Positions 55,747 through 64,000 of a stretch of DNA of 64,000 nucleotides are shown piece after piece. Location: contig NZ_CP049037.1 of NCBI RefSeq assembly GCF_011040495.1, positions 2,046,001-2,110,000 on the forward strand, written 5' to 3'. Position numbers and translations under genes: made by a program. Positions within the stretch are counted from its first letter, which is position 1. The number at the start of each line of letters is the position of its first letter. Below the pieces are notes generated by a model. It saw only the letters and a program-made list of their open reading frames with translations, was not told where the DNA came from and ran no database searches. Source of the DNA: Pseudohalocynthiibacter aestuariivivens (lineage in GTDB: Bacteria; Pseudomonadota; Alphaproteobacteria; Rhodobacterales; Rhodobacteraceae).

Positions 55747-55911
55747 TGTGCGAGAATCCGCACAGGCAAAGGATTACCCCGTGTGGATTCTCGCTCACCC
55801 GTTGACGCGGCGGCATCCCCCTCGCCCAAACCAGCCCGCAACAGACTGAAAAAACAGGTATTATTACTCCGTTCACGCATCCACAGCTTTTGCTTGCGAG
55901 AATCCGGCCCT
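55747..55911. promoter_or_regulatory. three GCGAGAATCC repeats: probable DctD operators before dctP
   Basis: Site 1 (55747-55764) TGTGCG-AGAATC-CGCACA is an imperfect dyad. Site 2 (55781-55798) is the same motif on the opposite strand (GTGTGGATTCTCGC). Site 3 (about 55894-55909) reads TTGCGAGAATCCGG. All lie in the 246-bp gap before dctP, directly after dctD. Confidence 0.65.
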
Positions 55912-55989
55912 CGGTGTCTGTTACGCTGCGAGGACGTTAATGGGACGTCCCCACGACATTTTGCTGCACTCACTATGGGAGGAACCACT

Positions 55990-56994
55990 ATGAGATTTGT
56001 ATCAGCAGTTGCCGCGGCCGCACTGGCACTTGGCGCAACCGCGGGAACCGCATCAGCGGCCTGCGACGATGGCGAGGTTGTCATCAAATTCAGCCACGTA
56101 ACCAACACCGACAAACACCCCAAAGGCATCGCCGCCTCGCTGCTGGAGCAGCGCGTCAATGACGAGATGAACGGCAAGGCCTGTATGGAAGTGTTCCCGA
56201 ACTCGACACTCTATGACGACAACAAGGTGCTGGAGGCACTGCTGCAAGGCGACGTGCAACTGGCCGCGCCTTCGTTGTCGAAATTCGAGGCCTTCACCAA
56301 GCAATACCGCCTCTTCGATCTGCCTTTCATGTTCAAGAACATCGACGCGGTCGACGCGTTCCAAGCTTCCGACGCAGGTCAGAGCATGAAGAACGCCATG
56401 CAGCGCCGCGGCCTTCAGGGCTTGGCCTTCTGGCACAACGGCATGAAACAGATGTCGGCGAACAAGCCGCTGATCGAGCCGAGCGACGCCAACGGCCTGC
56501 GCTTCCGTGTCCAAAGCTCTGACGTGCTGGTTGCCCAGATGGAAGCCATCGGCGGCATTCCACAGAAAATGGCCTTTGCCGAGGTTTATGGCGCACTGCA
56601 ACAGGGCGTTGTCGACGGTCAGGAAAACACTTGGTCGAACATCTACGGCAAGAAGTTCTTCGAAGTGCAGGACGGCATCACCGAAACCAACCACGGCGTC
56701 ATCGACTACATGGTTGTGACGTCCGTCGAATGGCTGGACAGTCTGGATGCGGACGCCCGCGACCAGTTCCTGACCATCCTCAGCGAAGTGACCCAAACGC
56801 GTAACGCCGAATCCTATTCGGTGAACCAAGCCGCTCGTCAGTCGGTCATCGACGCAGGCGGCACCGTGCGCGAGTTGGATGCCGAGCAGCGTCAGAAATG
56901 GGTCGACACGATGAAACCCGTCTGGGAGCAGTTCGCCGAAGACGTCGGTCAGGACAACATCGACGCGGCGCAGGAAATCAACGCCGGCATGTAA
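55990..56994 (+). CDS. dctP: TRAP transporter C4-dicarboxylate-binding protein
   Basis: 334 aa. Signal peptide (MRFVSAVAAAALALGATAGTASA), DctP-family core: VIKFSHVTNTDKHPKGIAA, DLPFMFKN, GLRFRVQSSDVLVAQMEAIGGIPQKMAFAEVYGALQQGVVDGQENTWSNIY, with the conserved Arg in RFRVQ that binds carboxylate. GGGAGGAACCACT precedes the ATG. Captures succinate/malate/fumarate-type substrates in the periplasm for DctQM. Confidence 0.96.
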   Translation: MRFVSAVAAAALALGATAGTASAACDDGEVVIKFSHVTNTDKHPKGIAASLLEQRVNDEMNGKACMEVFPNSTLYDDNKVLEALLQGDVQLAAPSLSKFEAFTKQYRLFDLPFMFKNIDAVDAFQASDAGQSMKNAMQRRGLQGLAFWHNGMKQMSANKPLIEPSDANGLRFRVQSSDVLVAQMEAIGGIPQKMAFAEVYGALQQGVVDGQENTWSNIYGKKFFEVQDGITETNHGVIDYMVVTSVEWLDSLDADARDQFLTILSEVTQTRNAESYSVNQAARQSVIDAGGTVRELDAEQRQKWVDTMKPVWEQFAEDVGQDNIDAAQEINAGM

Positions 56995-57007
56995 GGCGTG
57001 ACACTCA

Positions 57008-57033
57008 GGGGCCCGGCGACATCGCCGGGCCCC
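57008..57033 (+). promoter_or_regulatory. intercistronic hairpin between dctP and dctQ
   Basis: Perfect 11-bp GC stem GGGGCCCGGCG-ACAT-CGCCGGGCCCC, 13 bp after the dctP stop, without a T-run. Such structures often protect the 3' end of the binding-protein mRNA so that more DctP than DctQM is made. Confidence 0.65.
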
Positions 57034-57069
57034 ACTGCCCTCTCGGGGGCGCATTGGGGAGGGGACAAG

Positions 57070-57744
57070 ATGCATCCGAAACCGGGGCAAAATTTTACTG
57101 ACAAAATCGAAGAAAACCTGATCGCGCTTTTGCTGGGTGCGATGACACTACTGACATTTGCCAATGTCGTGGCGCGCAAGGGTTTGAACTCCAGCATTCT
57201 ATGGGGGCTGGAACTGACCGTTTTTCTGTTTGGCTGGCTGGTCCTGTTGGGCGCATCTTATGCCGTCAAGAAAGGCGCGCATCTGGGCGTTGACGTGGTG
57301 ATCAACATGGTGTCACCACCCACGCGCCGCCTGCTGGGCCTGATCTCGGTCGCAGTCTGCATCGCGTTCTCGTTCTTGCTGTTCAAGGGCGCTTGGGATT
57401 ATTGGGCCAATTTTGCCAACCTGCCCGCCACTGACGGTCGCTGGTTCCCGCTGGGGTTCGAGGACAAGTATCTGGCCAAAGGTTGGTACGAAGTGAACGA
57501 CGTGCCCCTTCCCGGCATCCTGCGCTGGATGGAGGACGCGTTCAACGAAGGCGAGGCGTATAACAAGATGCCCCGCATGATCCCCTATCTGGTGCTGCCA
57601 CTCTCAATGGCCTTGTTGCTCTTTCGGTTCTGTCAGGTCGCAGTGCGGCTCTGGACGGGCAAGATTGACAGGCTTGTGGCCAGCCACGAGGTCGAGGATG
57701 AAATCCGCGAAGTCAAAGAACAACGCGGGGAGATAGCCCAATGA
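57070..57744 (+). CDS. dctQ: TRAP transporter small membrane subunit
   Basis: 224 aa with four transmembrane helices (ALLLGAMTLLTFANVVAR, LELTVFLFGWLVLLGASYAVKKGAHLGVDVV, LGLISVAVCIAFSFLLF, LVLPLSMALLLFRFCQV). The loop between helices 3 and 4 carries an extra ~60-residue insertion (FPLGFEDKYLAKGWYEVNDVPLPG), common in larger DctQ proteins. GGGAGGGGAC ribosome site; ATGA overlap with dctM. Confidence 0.94.
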   Translation: MHPKPGQNFTDKIEENLIALLLGAMTLLTFANVVARKGLNSSILWGLELTVFLFGWLVLLGASYAVKKGAHLGVDVVINMVSPPTRRLLGLISVAVCIAFSFLLFKGAWDYWANFANLPATDGRWFPLGFEDKYLAKGWYEVNDVPLPGILRWMEDAFNEGEAYNKMPRMIPYLVLPLSMALLLFRFCQVAVRLWTGKIDRLVASHEVEDEIREVKEQRGEIAQ

Positions 57745-59135
57745 CCGTTCTTCTACTCTTTGTGATGGTCATCGGCCTGATGCTGATCGGTGTACCGATT
57801 GCGGTCTCGCTCGGCATGTCTTCCGTCCTCTTTCTGCTGTGGTTCTCGGACACGACGCTGGCATCTGTGGCACAGACACTGTTTCAGGCATTCGAGGGCC
57901 ATTTCACCCTGCTCGCCATTCCGTTCTTCATCCTCGCCAGCAGCTTTATGTCCACCGGCGGCGTGGCGCAGCGGATCATCCGCTTTTCCATCGCCTGCGT
58001 CGGACATTTGCGCGGCGGCCTCGCCATTTCGGGCGTTTTCGCCTGCATGATGTTCGCCGCTCTTTCGGGATCGTCACCCGCCACCGTGGTCGCCATCGGA
58101 TCTATCGTGATCGCCGCAATGAAACAGGCAGGCTATTCCAAGGAATTCGCCGCCGGTGTCATCTGTAACGCGGGCACGCTGGGCATCCTGATCCCGCCCT
58201 CCATCGTGATGGTGGTTTATGCGGCGGCGGTCGAGGTGTCCGTTGGCCGGATGTTCCTGGCTGGTGTCCTGCCGGGGCTGATGGCCGGGATCATGCTGAT
58301 GATCGCGATCTACGTCATGGCCCGGATCAAGGACATGCCTGCAGGTCAATGGCAGGGCTGGGGCGAAATCGGCGCCTCGTTCCGCGATGCCGCTTGGGGT
58401 CTGCTGCTGATCGTGATCATCATGGTCGGTATCTATGGCATCCCCGGCGTCACCGGCGCATTCTTCACGCCCACCGAGGCGGCAGCCGTTGCATCGGTCT
58501 ACGCCTTCTTCGTGGCATGTTTCATCTACCGCGATATGGGGCCGCTGGCCGCAAGGGGCGGACAACCCCGCAAGAGTATCCTGCAGGCTCCGCAGGCCGT
58601 GATCACCGCGTTCTTTCATCGCGACACGCGCCAGACACTGTTCGAGGCGGGTAAGCTGACAGTCACACTGATGTTCGTGATCGCCAACGCGCTGATCCTA
58701 AAACATGTTCTGACCGAGGAACAGATTCCGCAGATGGTGGCCAATTCGATGCTGGACGCCGGCTTTGGCCCGGTGATGTTCCTGATCGTGGTTAACCTGA
58801 TTCTGCTCGTCGGCGGTCAGTTCATGGAACCATCCGGCTTGCTGGTGATCGTCGCCCCACTGGTGTTCCCCATCGCCATCGAGTTGGGGATCGACCCGAT
58901 CCATCTGGGCATCATCATGGTCGTGAACATGGAAATCGGAATGATCACGCCACCCGTGGGGCTCAACCTCTTCGTCACCTCTGGTGTCGCGGGCATGCCG
59001 ATGATGGATGTGGTCAAGGCGGCACTACCGTTCCTGATGGTGCTCTTCGTGTTCCTGATCATGATCACCTATATCCCGTGGATATCAACCTTCTTGCCCA
59101 ACATGATGATGGGGCCGGAGATCATAACCAACTAA
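57741..59135 (+). CDS. dctM: TRAP transporter large membrane subunit
   Basis: 464 aa, the permease of the Na+-coupled DctPQM system, about twelve helices. Marks: GVPIAVSLGMSSVLFL, LLAIPFFILASSFMSTGGVAQRII, MMFAALSGSSPATVVAIGSIVIAAMKQAGYSKEFAAGVICNAGTLGILIPPSIVMVVY, and FLIVVNLILLVGGQFMEPSG. A central insertion (PLAARGGQPRKSILQAPQAV) is found in the longer DctM branch. Last gene of the operon. Confidence 0.96.
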   Translation: MTVLLLFVMVIGLMLIGVPIAVSLGMSSVLFLLWFSDTTLASVAQTLFQAFEGHFTLLAIPFFILASSFMSTGGVAQRIIRFSIACVGHLRGGLAISGVFACMMFAALSGSSPATVVAIGSIVIAAMKQAGYSKEFAAGVICNAGTLGILIPPSIVMVVYAAAVEVSVGRMFLAGVLPGLMAGIMLMIAIYVMARIKDMPAGQWQGWGEIGASFRDAAWGLLLIVIIMVGIYGIPGVTGAFFTPTEAAAVASVYAFFVACFIYRDMGPLAARGGQPRKSILQAPQAVITAFFHRDTRQTLFEAGKLTVTLMFVIANALILKHVLTEEQIPQMVANSMLDAGFGPVMFLIVVNLILLVGGQFMEPSGLLVIVAPLVFPIAIELGIDPIHLGIIMVVNMEIGMITPPVGLNLFVTSGVAGMPMMDVVKAALPFLMVLFVFLIMITYIPWISTFLPNMMMGPEIITN

Positions 59136-59150
59136 CTCGGGTACGGGCGT

Positions 59151-59780
59151 CTAGTGCGCCCGTATCTCCAGATCGGCGGCCGTATCAACGTCCCGTAACG
59201 TGTCAGTCAACGCGACCCGCACACCGGGCAGCGTGGCGATACTGTCGCGCAGGGCATGCGCGCTGGACCAGCGCACACCTTGGTAAAGACTGACAGGGAC
59301 GGCCGCGGTGCGTTTCAGACCGGTCAGCCAATAGCCTCCGTCAGGTGCGGGACCAAAAACCGCCCCATGATCGCCCAACGCACCAAATGCCCGCGCGATA
59401 TGGGCCCGCGTCACACCCGGAATATCCCCACCGATGATACAGACAGGGCCGGACGGCATCCGCCGCATGATCCGCGCCATCCGGTCGCCCAGCGATCCGC
59501 GCCCCTGCGGGATACGCGACAAATGCGCAGGCCAGACTCGGCTGTTCAGTCCTATATGATCCGGCGACACCGCTAGGATCAAATCCCAGCGCGGATCCTC
59601 GATGCGCCGCAACAATCGCGCCGTCTGATGCCGGAACCACCACGCAGCGGGCACCATGCCGATGTCACTCCCCAGCCGGGTTTTCACCCGGCCGGGACGC
59701 GGCTCTTTCAGCATGACAACGAGGCGCTGACGGCTCGGCGCGCCAACCCTAGCCAAAGTAATCGCGCAGAATACGCCCAT
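59151..59780 (-). CDS. DUF2064 / TIGR04282-type glycosyltransferase-like protein
   Basis: 209 aa. A GT-A-like fold: first strand and nucleotide-binding loop [37 protein letters not shown] (DxP type of the DxD site), [14 protein letters not shown]. Family members are linked to arsenosugar or other small-molecule glycosylation, not proven here. The start at MGVFCAIT was chosen because the next Met would delete the first strand; AAGG lies just upstream, and the gene overlaps the end of dapE by 32 nt. Confidence 0.82.
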   Translation of the reverse strand: MGVFCAITLARVGAPSRQRLVVMLKEPRPGRVKTRLGSDIGMVPAAWWFRHQTARLLRRIEDPRWDLILAVSPDHIGLNSRVWPAHLSRIPQGRGSLGDRMARIMRRMPSGPVCIIGGDIPGVTRAHIARAFGALGDHGAVFGPAPDGGYWLTGLKRTAAVPVSLYQGVRWSSAHALRDSIATLPGVRVALTDTLRDVDTAADLEIRAH

Positions 59781-60899
59781 AGATCGCCTTGAGCTGGCCA
59801 ATCTGCTCCACATTCACCCGCTCGTCCACCTGATGCATCGTCAGTCCCACCAGACCGCTTTCGACAACCGGGCAATGATCCTTGACGAACCGCGCATCAG
59901 ACGTGCCACCCGAGGTGGACAGAACCGGGCGATGCCCGGTTTCCGCCTCGACCGCCGCGACGACCAGATCGGAAAACGCGCCGGGTGGGGTCACGAAACT
60001 TTCGCCAGAGTTTTTCACATCCATCGCGCCGCTCACACCAAATTCAGCACAGACCGCATCTATCTCTGATTGCAGCCATGCCGTCAGAGACGCACCACTA
60101 TGGGCGTCGTTGTAACGGATATTCAGCGTGGCGCGGCAGCTGGCCGGGATCACGTTGGTCGCCAGATTGCCGGTGTCGATCGTCACCACGGCCAAAGTGG
60201 ACGGGTCGAAATGCGCGGTACCCTCATCCAGCACATGCGACGACAACCGGTCAACCAGCCGCGCCATCACAGGTATTGGGTTCCGGGCACGGTGCAGATA
60301 GGCTGAATGCCCCTGCTCGCCGGTGATCGTGATCCATGCATTCAACGAGCCGCGCCGCCCGATCTTGATCATCTCGCCCATGGTGTCCGGGCAGGTCGGC
60401 TCTCCGACCAGACAGACCGACATCGCCTCGCCCGCACCATCCATCCAATCCAGCAGCGCCGTGGTTCCATCCACGGCATCTCCTTCTTCGTCACCCGTGA
60501 TTGCCAGAATAACGGCCCCATCAGGTGGCGTTTCGCGCACAAAATCAATCGCCGCCGCGGCAAAGGCCGCCACCCCGGATTTCATATCCGTCGCACCACG
60601 CCCCCACAGATAACCGTCCCTGATTTCGGCACCAAAAGGCGGCACACTCCACGCGGCTTCATCGCCCAACGGCACCACATCCGTGTGTCCGTTGAACCCG
60701 AAACTGCGCGCGGCACCCTTGTCGCCCCAACGAGCATAGAGGTTTGGCACCCCGGCCCGGTCCACACGCGTACAGGTGAACCCTGCCCCCTCCAGCAGAC
60801 CTTGCAGCAGCACCAGTGCCCCCCCTCTGCGGGGGTGACAGACGGACAGCGCACCAGTGCGGCAGTCAACTCGACGGGATCGGTGGGGGTGTTTTGCAT
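59749..60899 (-). pseudogene. dapE: succinyl-diaminopimelate desuccinylase, frameshifted in a poly-G run
   Basis: Reads [27 protein letters not shown], then a run of seven G (60819-60825 on the plus strand as C) shifts the frame; eight G would join it to [21 protein letters not shown] and the whole rest of DapE. Zn ligands are complete in the second part: [31 protein letters not shown] and TMHQVDERV. The enzyme is needed for lysine and cell-wall diaminopimelate, so a true null is unlikely unless another copy or slippage exists; a sequencing error in the homopolymer is a plain alternative. Confidence 0.88.
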
Positions 60900-61185
60900 C
60901 AGATCTCTCACGGGTAATTCAGCGTGGAACACGGGTACCGCGATTTTCCAACCAGGGCAAACCTGCCGCATAGCGAAACCGACGCATGGATATGTCTTAA
61001 CAGAACGCAAAAACCTTGATACAAACAATCTCAATAATAAAGTGACCCGAGGCAGGGCAACAGCAGAGGGGCCGCAACAGGCCCCAGATCGAGCAGATCG
61101 CATCAGCGATCGATGACGGCGAGGCGGGACATACCCGCCCGACTGCGTGTTTGCGTTGTCTCCGGCAATTGGGCTGGGGCAGGAC

Positions 61186-62769
61186 ATGGTTGCAGGCAGA
61201 GAACTACCGATCGACAGACGCGCCAGCGCGGATGAAATGGCACAAGAGATGTTTGGCAGCGATGTCACCATCGTCAGCGCGTCTTATACCGGCGACCGCG
61301 ACAGTTCTGGCATCTATTCCGATGGCGATTCAATCTCGGACGCGGTAACACCCGGCGACACTGGCGTAATGTTCTCGACCGGCGATTTACGCTATTTCAC
61401 CAATAACAACAGATGGCAGTCGAACGAAAGCTCCTCCACCACCAGCAGTTCCAGCGGCGAGAACAACAACGCTCAGTTCAACGCTGCGGCCGGCACCAAT
61501 ACTTATGATGCATCCTATATAGACGTCGATTTCATCCCTGATGGCGATGTGCTGACGATGCAGTTTGTCTTTGCCTCAGAGGAATATCCTGAATATGCCG
61601 TTGGCTCTTTTCAGGATTTCGTCGGCGTCTGGATCAATGGCACCCAGATTCAGCTAGGCGTGGGCGATGGCGATATCGATCCCAACAACCTGAACGCCGG
61701 TGCGAACCAGAACCTCTTCATCGACAACACCGGTGATCAATACAACACAGAGATGGACGGGTTCACCGTGAACCTGACGATGACGATCCCGGTCAATGAT
61801 GGCGTCGTCAATTCGATCCGCATCGGTATCGCCGATGTCAGCGACAGCAATTACGATTCGACCCTGCTGATCGCCGGTGGCAGCATCCAAGGCAGCGTGG
61901 TCGCCAATGATGACAGTTATCGGCTGGACCCGGATGGATCGCGCACCGTCGACGTATTAGACAATGACACCGTGCCGTCGGGCGGTAGCCTGACCATCAC
62001 CCATATCAACGGTCAACAGGTAACACCGGGCGACACGGTGTTTCTCAATACCGGCCAGTCAGTCAAGCTGAACCCCGACGGCACGCTCACCATGAATGGT
62101 GACGGCAATACTGAACAGTTCAACTATACCTATACCGTCCTGTCAGATACCGGAATCAGCGATACCGGGTTCGTTCTGGTGGATTCGGTGCCCTGCTTTG
62201 TCGCCGGCACAATGATCGAGACACCCGACGGCCCGGTTGCCGTGGAAACGCTGGCACCCGGCGATCTGGTCATGACTCGCGACGAGGGTGCCCAACCCCT
62301 GCGCTGGATCGGCGAACGCCGCGTCAAGGCAAAGGGCAATTTCGCCCCGATCTTCATCGCTGCGGGCACCTTTGGCAATCACGGAGATCTCTTCTTGTCA
62401 CCACTGCACCGGGTGTTGATCCGTGACGCACTGGCCGAGTTGCTCTTTGGCGATACCGAGGTGCTGGTGGCCGCCCGCGATCTGGTCAATGACCATTCCG
62501 TTCGGCAGATAGAAGGCGGTTTGGTGGATTACGTGCACATCCTCTTTGATCGCCATCAGGTGGTGTTTTCCGAAGGATTGGAGACCGAAAGCTTCTTGCC
62601 CGGTCCCCAGACCACCAACAGCTTTGAAGCCGAGATTGTCGATGAGATCTGCACAATCTTCCCCGAGATCGATCGTGAAACCGGCATCGGATACAGCCCG
62701 GCGGCGCGACGAACGCTTAAACGGTACGAGGCGCACCTGCTCCTTGGCGGCCATATGCGGGCGGCTTGA
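61186..62769 (+). CDS. choice-of-anchor L / Hint-domain secreted protein
   Basis: 527 aa. N-terminal choice-of-anchor L domain (about 15-240: MFGSDVTIVSASYTGDRDSSGIYSDGDSISD, FVFASEEYPEYAVGSFQDFVGVWIN), a VCBS/cadherin-like segment (NDDSYRLDPDGSRTVDVLDNDT), then a Hint domain from about 347: CFVAGTMIETPDGPVAVETLAPGDLVMTRD and LSPLHRVLIRD. The Hint Cys is present. No classical signal peptide, as in type I-secreted proteins of roseobacters. Start MVAGRELPID fits relatives; a GTG 39 nt earlier is open. The next gene is coupled through TTGA. Confidence 0.85.
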   Translation: MVAGRELPIDRRASADEMAQEMFGSDVTIVSASYTGDRDSSGIYSDGDSISDAVTPGDTGVMFSTGDLRYFTNNNRWQSNESSSTTSSSSGENNNAQFNAAAGTNTYDASYIDVDFIPDGDVLTMQFVFASEEYPEYAVGSFQDFVGVWINGTQIQLGVGDGDIDPNNLNAGANQNLFIDNTGDQYNTEMDGFTVNLTMTIPVNDGVVNSIRIGIADVSDSNYDSTLLIAGGSIQGSVVANDDSYRLDPDGSRTVDVLDNDTVPSGGSLTITHINGQQVTPGDTVFLNTGQSVKLNPDGTLTMNGDGNTEQFNYTYTVLSDTGISDTGFVLVDSVPCFVAGTMIETPDGPVAVETLAPGDLVMTRDEGAQPLRWIGERRVKAKGNFAPIFIAAGTFGNHGDLFLSPLHRVLIRDALAELLFGDTEVLVAARDLVNDHSVRQIEGGLVDYVHILFDRHQVVFSEGLETESFLPGPQTTNSFEAEIVDEICTIFPEIDRETGIGYSPAARRTLKRYEAHLLLGGHMRAA

Positions 62770-63866
62770 CTTTGGGTTGGATCGGCATTTCTGATCATCA
62801 GCACGGTCGGTTTAACCACGCCGGACTGGCCATGCCGATGAACGATGGAATTGGCGCGCACCATCCGCCAGACGCCATTGTGCCACGTGGAACGTTGCTG
62901 GTCGAAACCCACCTCTCGCCCGAGGGGCGTCCGCAAACCCTGCTGCGCTTTGACCGCTCGCAACCTTGGGCTGGTGGTCTGTCGCTTCAGGTCATGCCCA
63001 GCGGCGGGATCGTTCTGGTCGAGACGATGGGTGGCGAAACCTGTCACGCCGCGCTTACTCACGATCTGGATGGGCGCAGCGAACAGGTGCGCGTCAGTTA
63101 TAGCTGGGATGCCCCGCGTCGCTGGGGACGACTGACGCTGGAACATCTGGCCGCCGGTCGTATCCGCAGCCGCAATCTGCCGCCGCCGCATCCCATGCCG
63201 CTGGAAGATCTGCAAATGATCACACGCTATCCCGCCCGGCGCGAAATGGACGCCGATGTAAATTTTCTGGCAGTCTCGGATCAGGTCGAACCCATCGGAC
63301 CGATGCCGGGTCTGACCGCAAATGTACCGATCGCAACACCGCGTGGTCCGATCCCTGCGGCGCGGCTTCGGCGCGGCGATACAGTGTTGACCAGCACCGG
63401 CGACATCGTGCCCGTCTTGCAAACCGTGTCCCAGACTGTGCCCGCCCGTGGTAGCCTGCGCCCGGTCCGTCTGCGTGCCCCCTTCTTCGGGCTGGCGCAT
63501 GATATCTTGCTGGCCCCGCATCAACGTCTGGTGATCGGTGGCAGCGAGGTAGATTACATGTTCGGCACAGAGGCCGTGCTAGTCCCCGCGCGACACTTGG
63601 TCAACGGCGCGTCAGCCTTTTACGCCGACGGCCCTGATCTGGTGACCTATCATCATATCCTGCTGCCCGAACACGCGGCCGTTCTGGCCGGTGGCTGCCC
63701 GGTAGAAAGCCTTTATATCGGTCGCTTGCGGCGCAACCCAGAGGCCCTTGGTCAGAGCATCCTGCACGCCGCTCCGCGCCACCGCCTGCCCGAACATGCC
63801 AGCCCGATCTGGCCGGTTCTGCGCCCGTTCGAGGCCGTCACTCTGGCCAAACACCGCGCGGCTTAA
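62766..63866 (+). CDS. Hint-domain-like protein with lost nucleophile
   Basis: 366 aa from a TTG that overlaps the preceding stop (TTGA). The N-terminal ~150 residues form a beta-rich domain (PRGTLLVETHLSPEG, GLSLQVMPSGGIVLVETMGG). From about 185 a Hint-like domain follows: TANVPIATPRGPIPAARLRRGDTVLTSTGDIVPVLQ, LLAPHQRLVIGGSEVDYMFGTEAVLVPARHLVNG. The position of the self-cleaving Cys (CFxxGT in its neighbour) is GLTANV, so splicing/cleavage chemistry should be absent. The true start could be a later Met (MPMNDGIG, 22 codons in). Confidence 0.8.
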   Translation: MTLGWIGISDHQHGRFNHAGLAMPMNDGIGAHHPPDAIVPRGTLLVETHLSPEGRPQTLLRFDRSQPWAGGLSLQVMPSGGIVLVETMGGETCHAALTHDLDGRSEQVRVSYSWDAPRRWGRLTLEHLAAGRIRSRNLPPPHPMPLEDLQMITRYPARREMDADVNFLAVSDQVEPIGPMPGLTANVPIATPRGPIPAARLRRGDTVLTSTGDIVPVLQTVSQTVPARGSLRPVRLRAPFFGLAHDILLAPHQRLVIGGSEVDYMFGTEAVLVPARHLVNGASAFYADGPDLVTYHHILLPEHAAVLAGGCPVESLYIGRLRRNPEALGQSILHAAPRHRLPEHASPIWPVLRPFEAVTLAKHRAA

Positions 63867-63877
63867 ACCCCGCCGGC

Positions 63878-64000
63878 CTATGCTTCGTCAAAAAACGGCG
63901 TCATCTGCGCCACGATCACCGAATTCTCGTCCAGCGCGCGCCCCATCAGCGCGCGTTCCTCATCCGAAATGTCGTGACCTTCCTCTTCGCGCTCTGCCAG
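63878..64000 (-). CDS. C-terminal end of an unidentified gene (runs off window)
   Basis: About 40 codons on the minus strand, acidic and helical, reading EREEEGHDISDEERALMG and ending TPFFDEA before TAG. Too short to name. Convergent with the Hint-type gene, 11 bp apart. Confidence 0.6.
   Translation of the reverse strand: MAEREEEGHDISDEERALMGRALDENSVIVAQMTPFFDEA

Noticed and set aside
56053..57090. 345-codon open frame on the minus strand
   Set aside because: Antisense to dctP, crossing the dctP-dctQ gap and hairpin; no recognisable domain.

Overview
The window looks like the chromosome of an alphaproteobacterium of the order Rhodobacterales (roseobacter type). Evidence is the GC-rich coding style with many short ATGA-type gene overlaps, a petABC (fbcFBC) cytochrome bc1 operon, a DctBD-controlled DctPQM TRAP transporter, a pca (protocatechuate) cluster containing a DUF849 gene, Hint-domain secreted proteins, a non-GAFTGA DctD and a plant/proteobacterial-type GshA. 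No species can be fixed from sequence alone.

Layout. 1-11.4 kb: ordinary housekeeping and signalling genes (DsbA-like isomerase, hybrid histidine kinase plus OmpR-type regulator, BON/OmpA envelope protein, ubiA/rsmE divergent pair, gshA, an SDR and a flavin reductase). 11.5-19.1 kb: a tightly overlapping minus-strand cluster of ten genes for iron handling: small protein, HemP, Cys-rich protein, imelysin, porin, Bfd, bacterioferritin, di-heme DUF1111 protein, second imelysin, DUF1513 protein. 19.3-20.2 kb: copper chaperone PCuAC and a small partner. 20.5-24.3 kb: a decayed chaperone-usher fimbrial locus, with an usher lacking its N-terminus and a spore-coat-U adhesin broken by a stop and a one-base deletion. 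24.4-27.6 kb: LysR regulator, divergent polyamine-type binding protein, isochorismatase-like hydrolase and a dead DMT transporter end.

28.14-40.55 kb is an integrated element of about 12.4 kb. It is bounded by a 45-nt direct repeat (one mismatch) of the 3' part of tRNA-Arg(CCT). It carries a tyrosine integrase, a roughly 1,250-aa SIR2 protein split exactly at its TTNFD motif by an IS5-family element with a TTTG duplication, an ABC/SMC-like ATPase with a CxxC hook, and several small unknown genes plus an AlpA/excisionase-like HTH gene. By content it is a defence-type island whose largest gene has been knocked out.

40.7-64 kb returns to the backbone: LacI regulator, petABC, an outer-membrane barrel, dapF-mtaB-paiB-GST, tRNA-Lys, pcaC-H-G-(deleted DUF849)-pcaB, dctBD with repeated operator-like sites before dctPQM, a DUF2064 protein, a frameshifted dapE, and two coupled Hint-domain genes. 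The window ends inside a minus-strand gene.

Working together: the iron cluster couples periplasmic/outer-membrane iron capture to cytoplasmic storage and mobilisation. DctBD would sense C4-dicarboxylates and switch on DctPQM through the repeats just upstream. The Pca enzymes open protocatechuate and carry it to the enol-lactone. Both dap genes in the window have unusual features (a Cys-to-Ser change in DapF, a frameshift in DapE) that deserve a read-level check.
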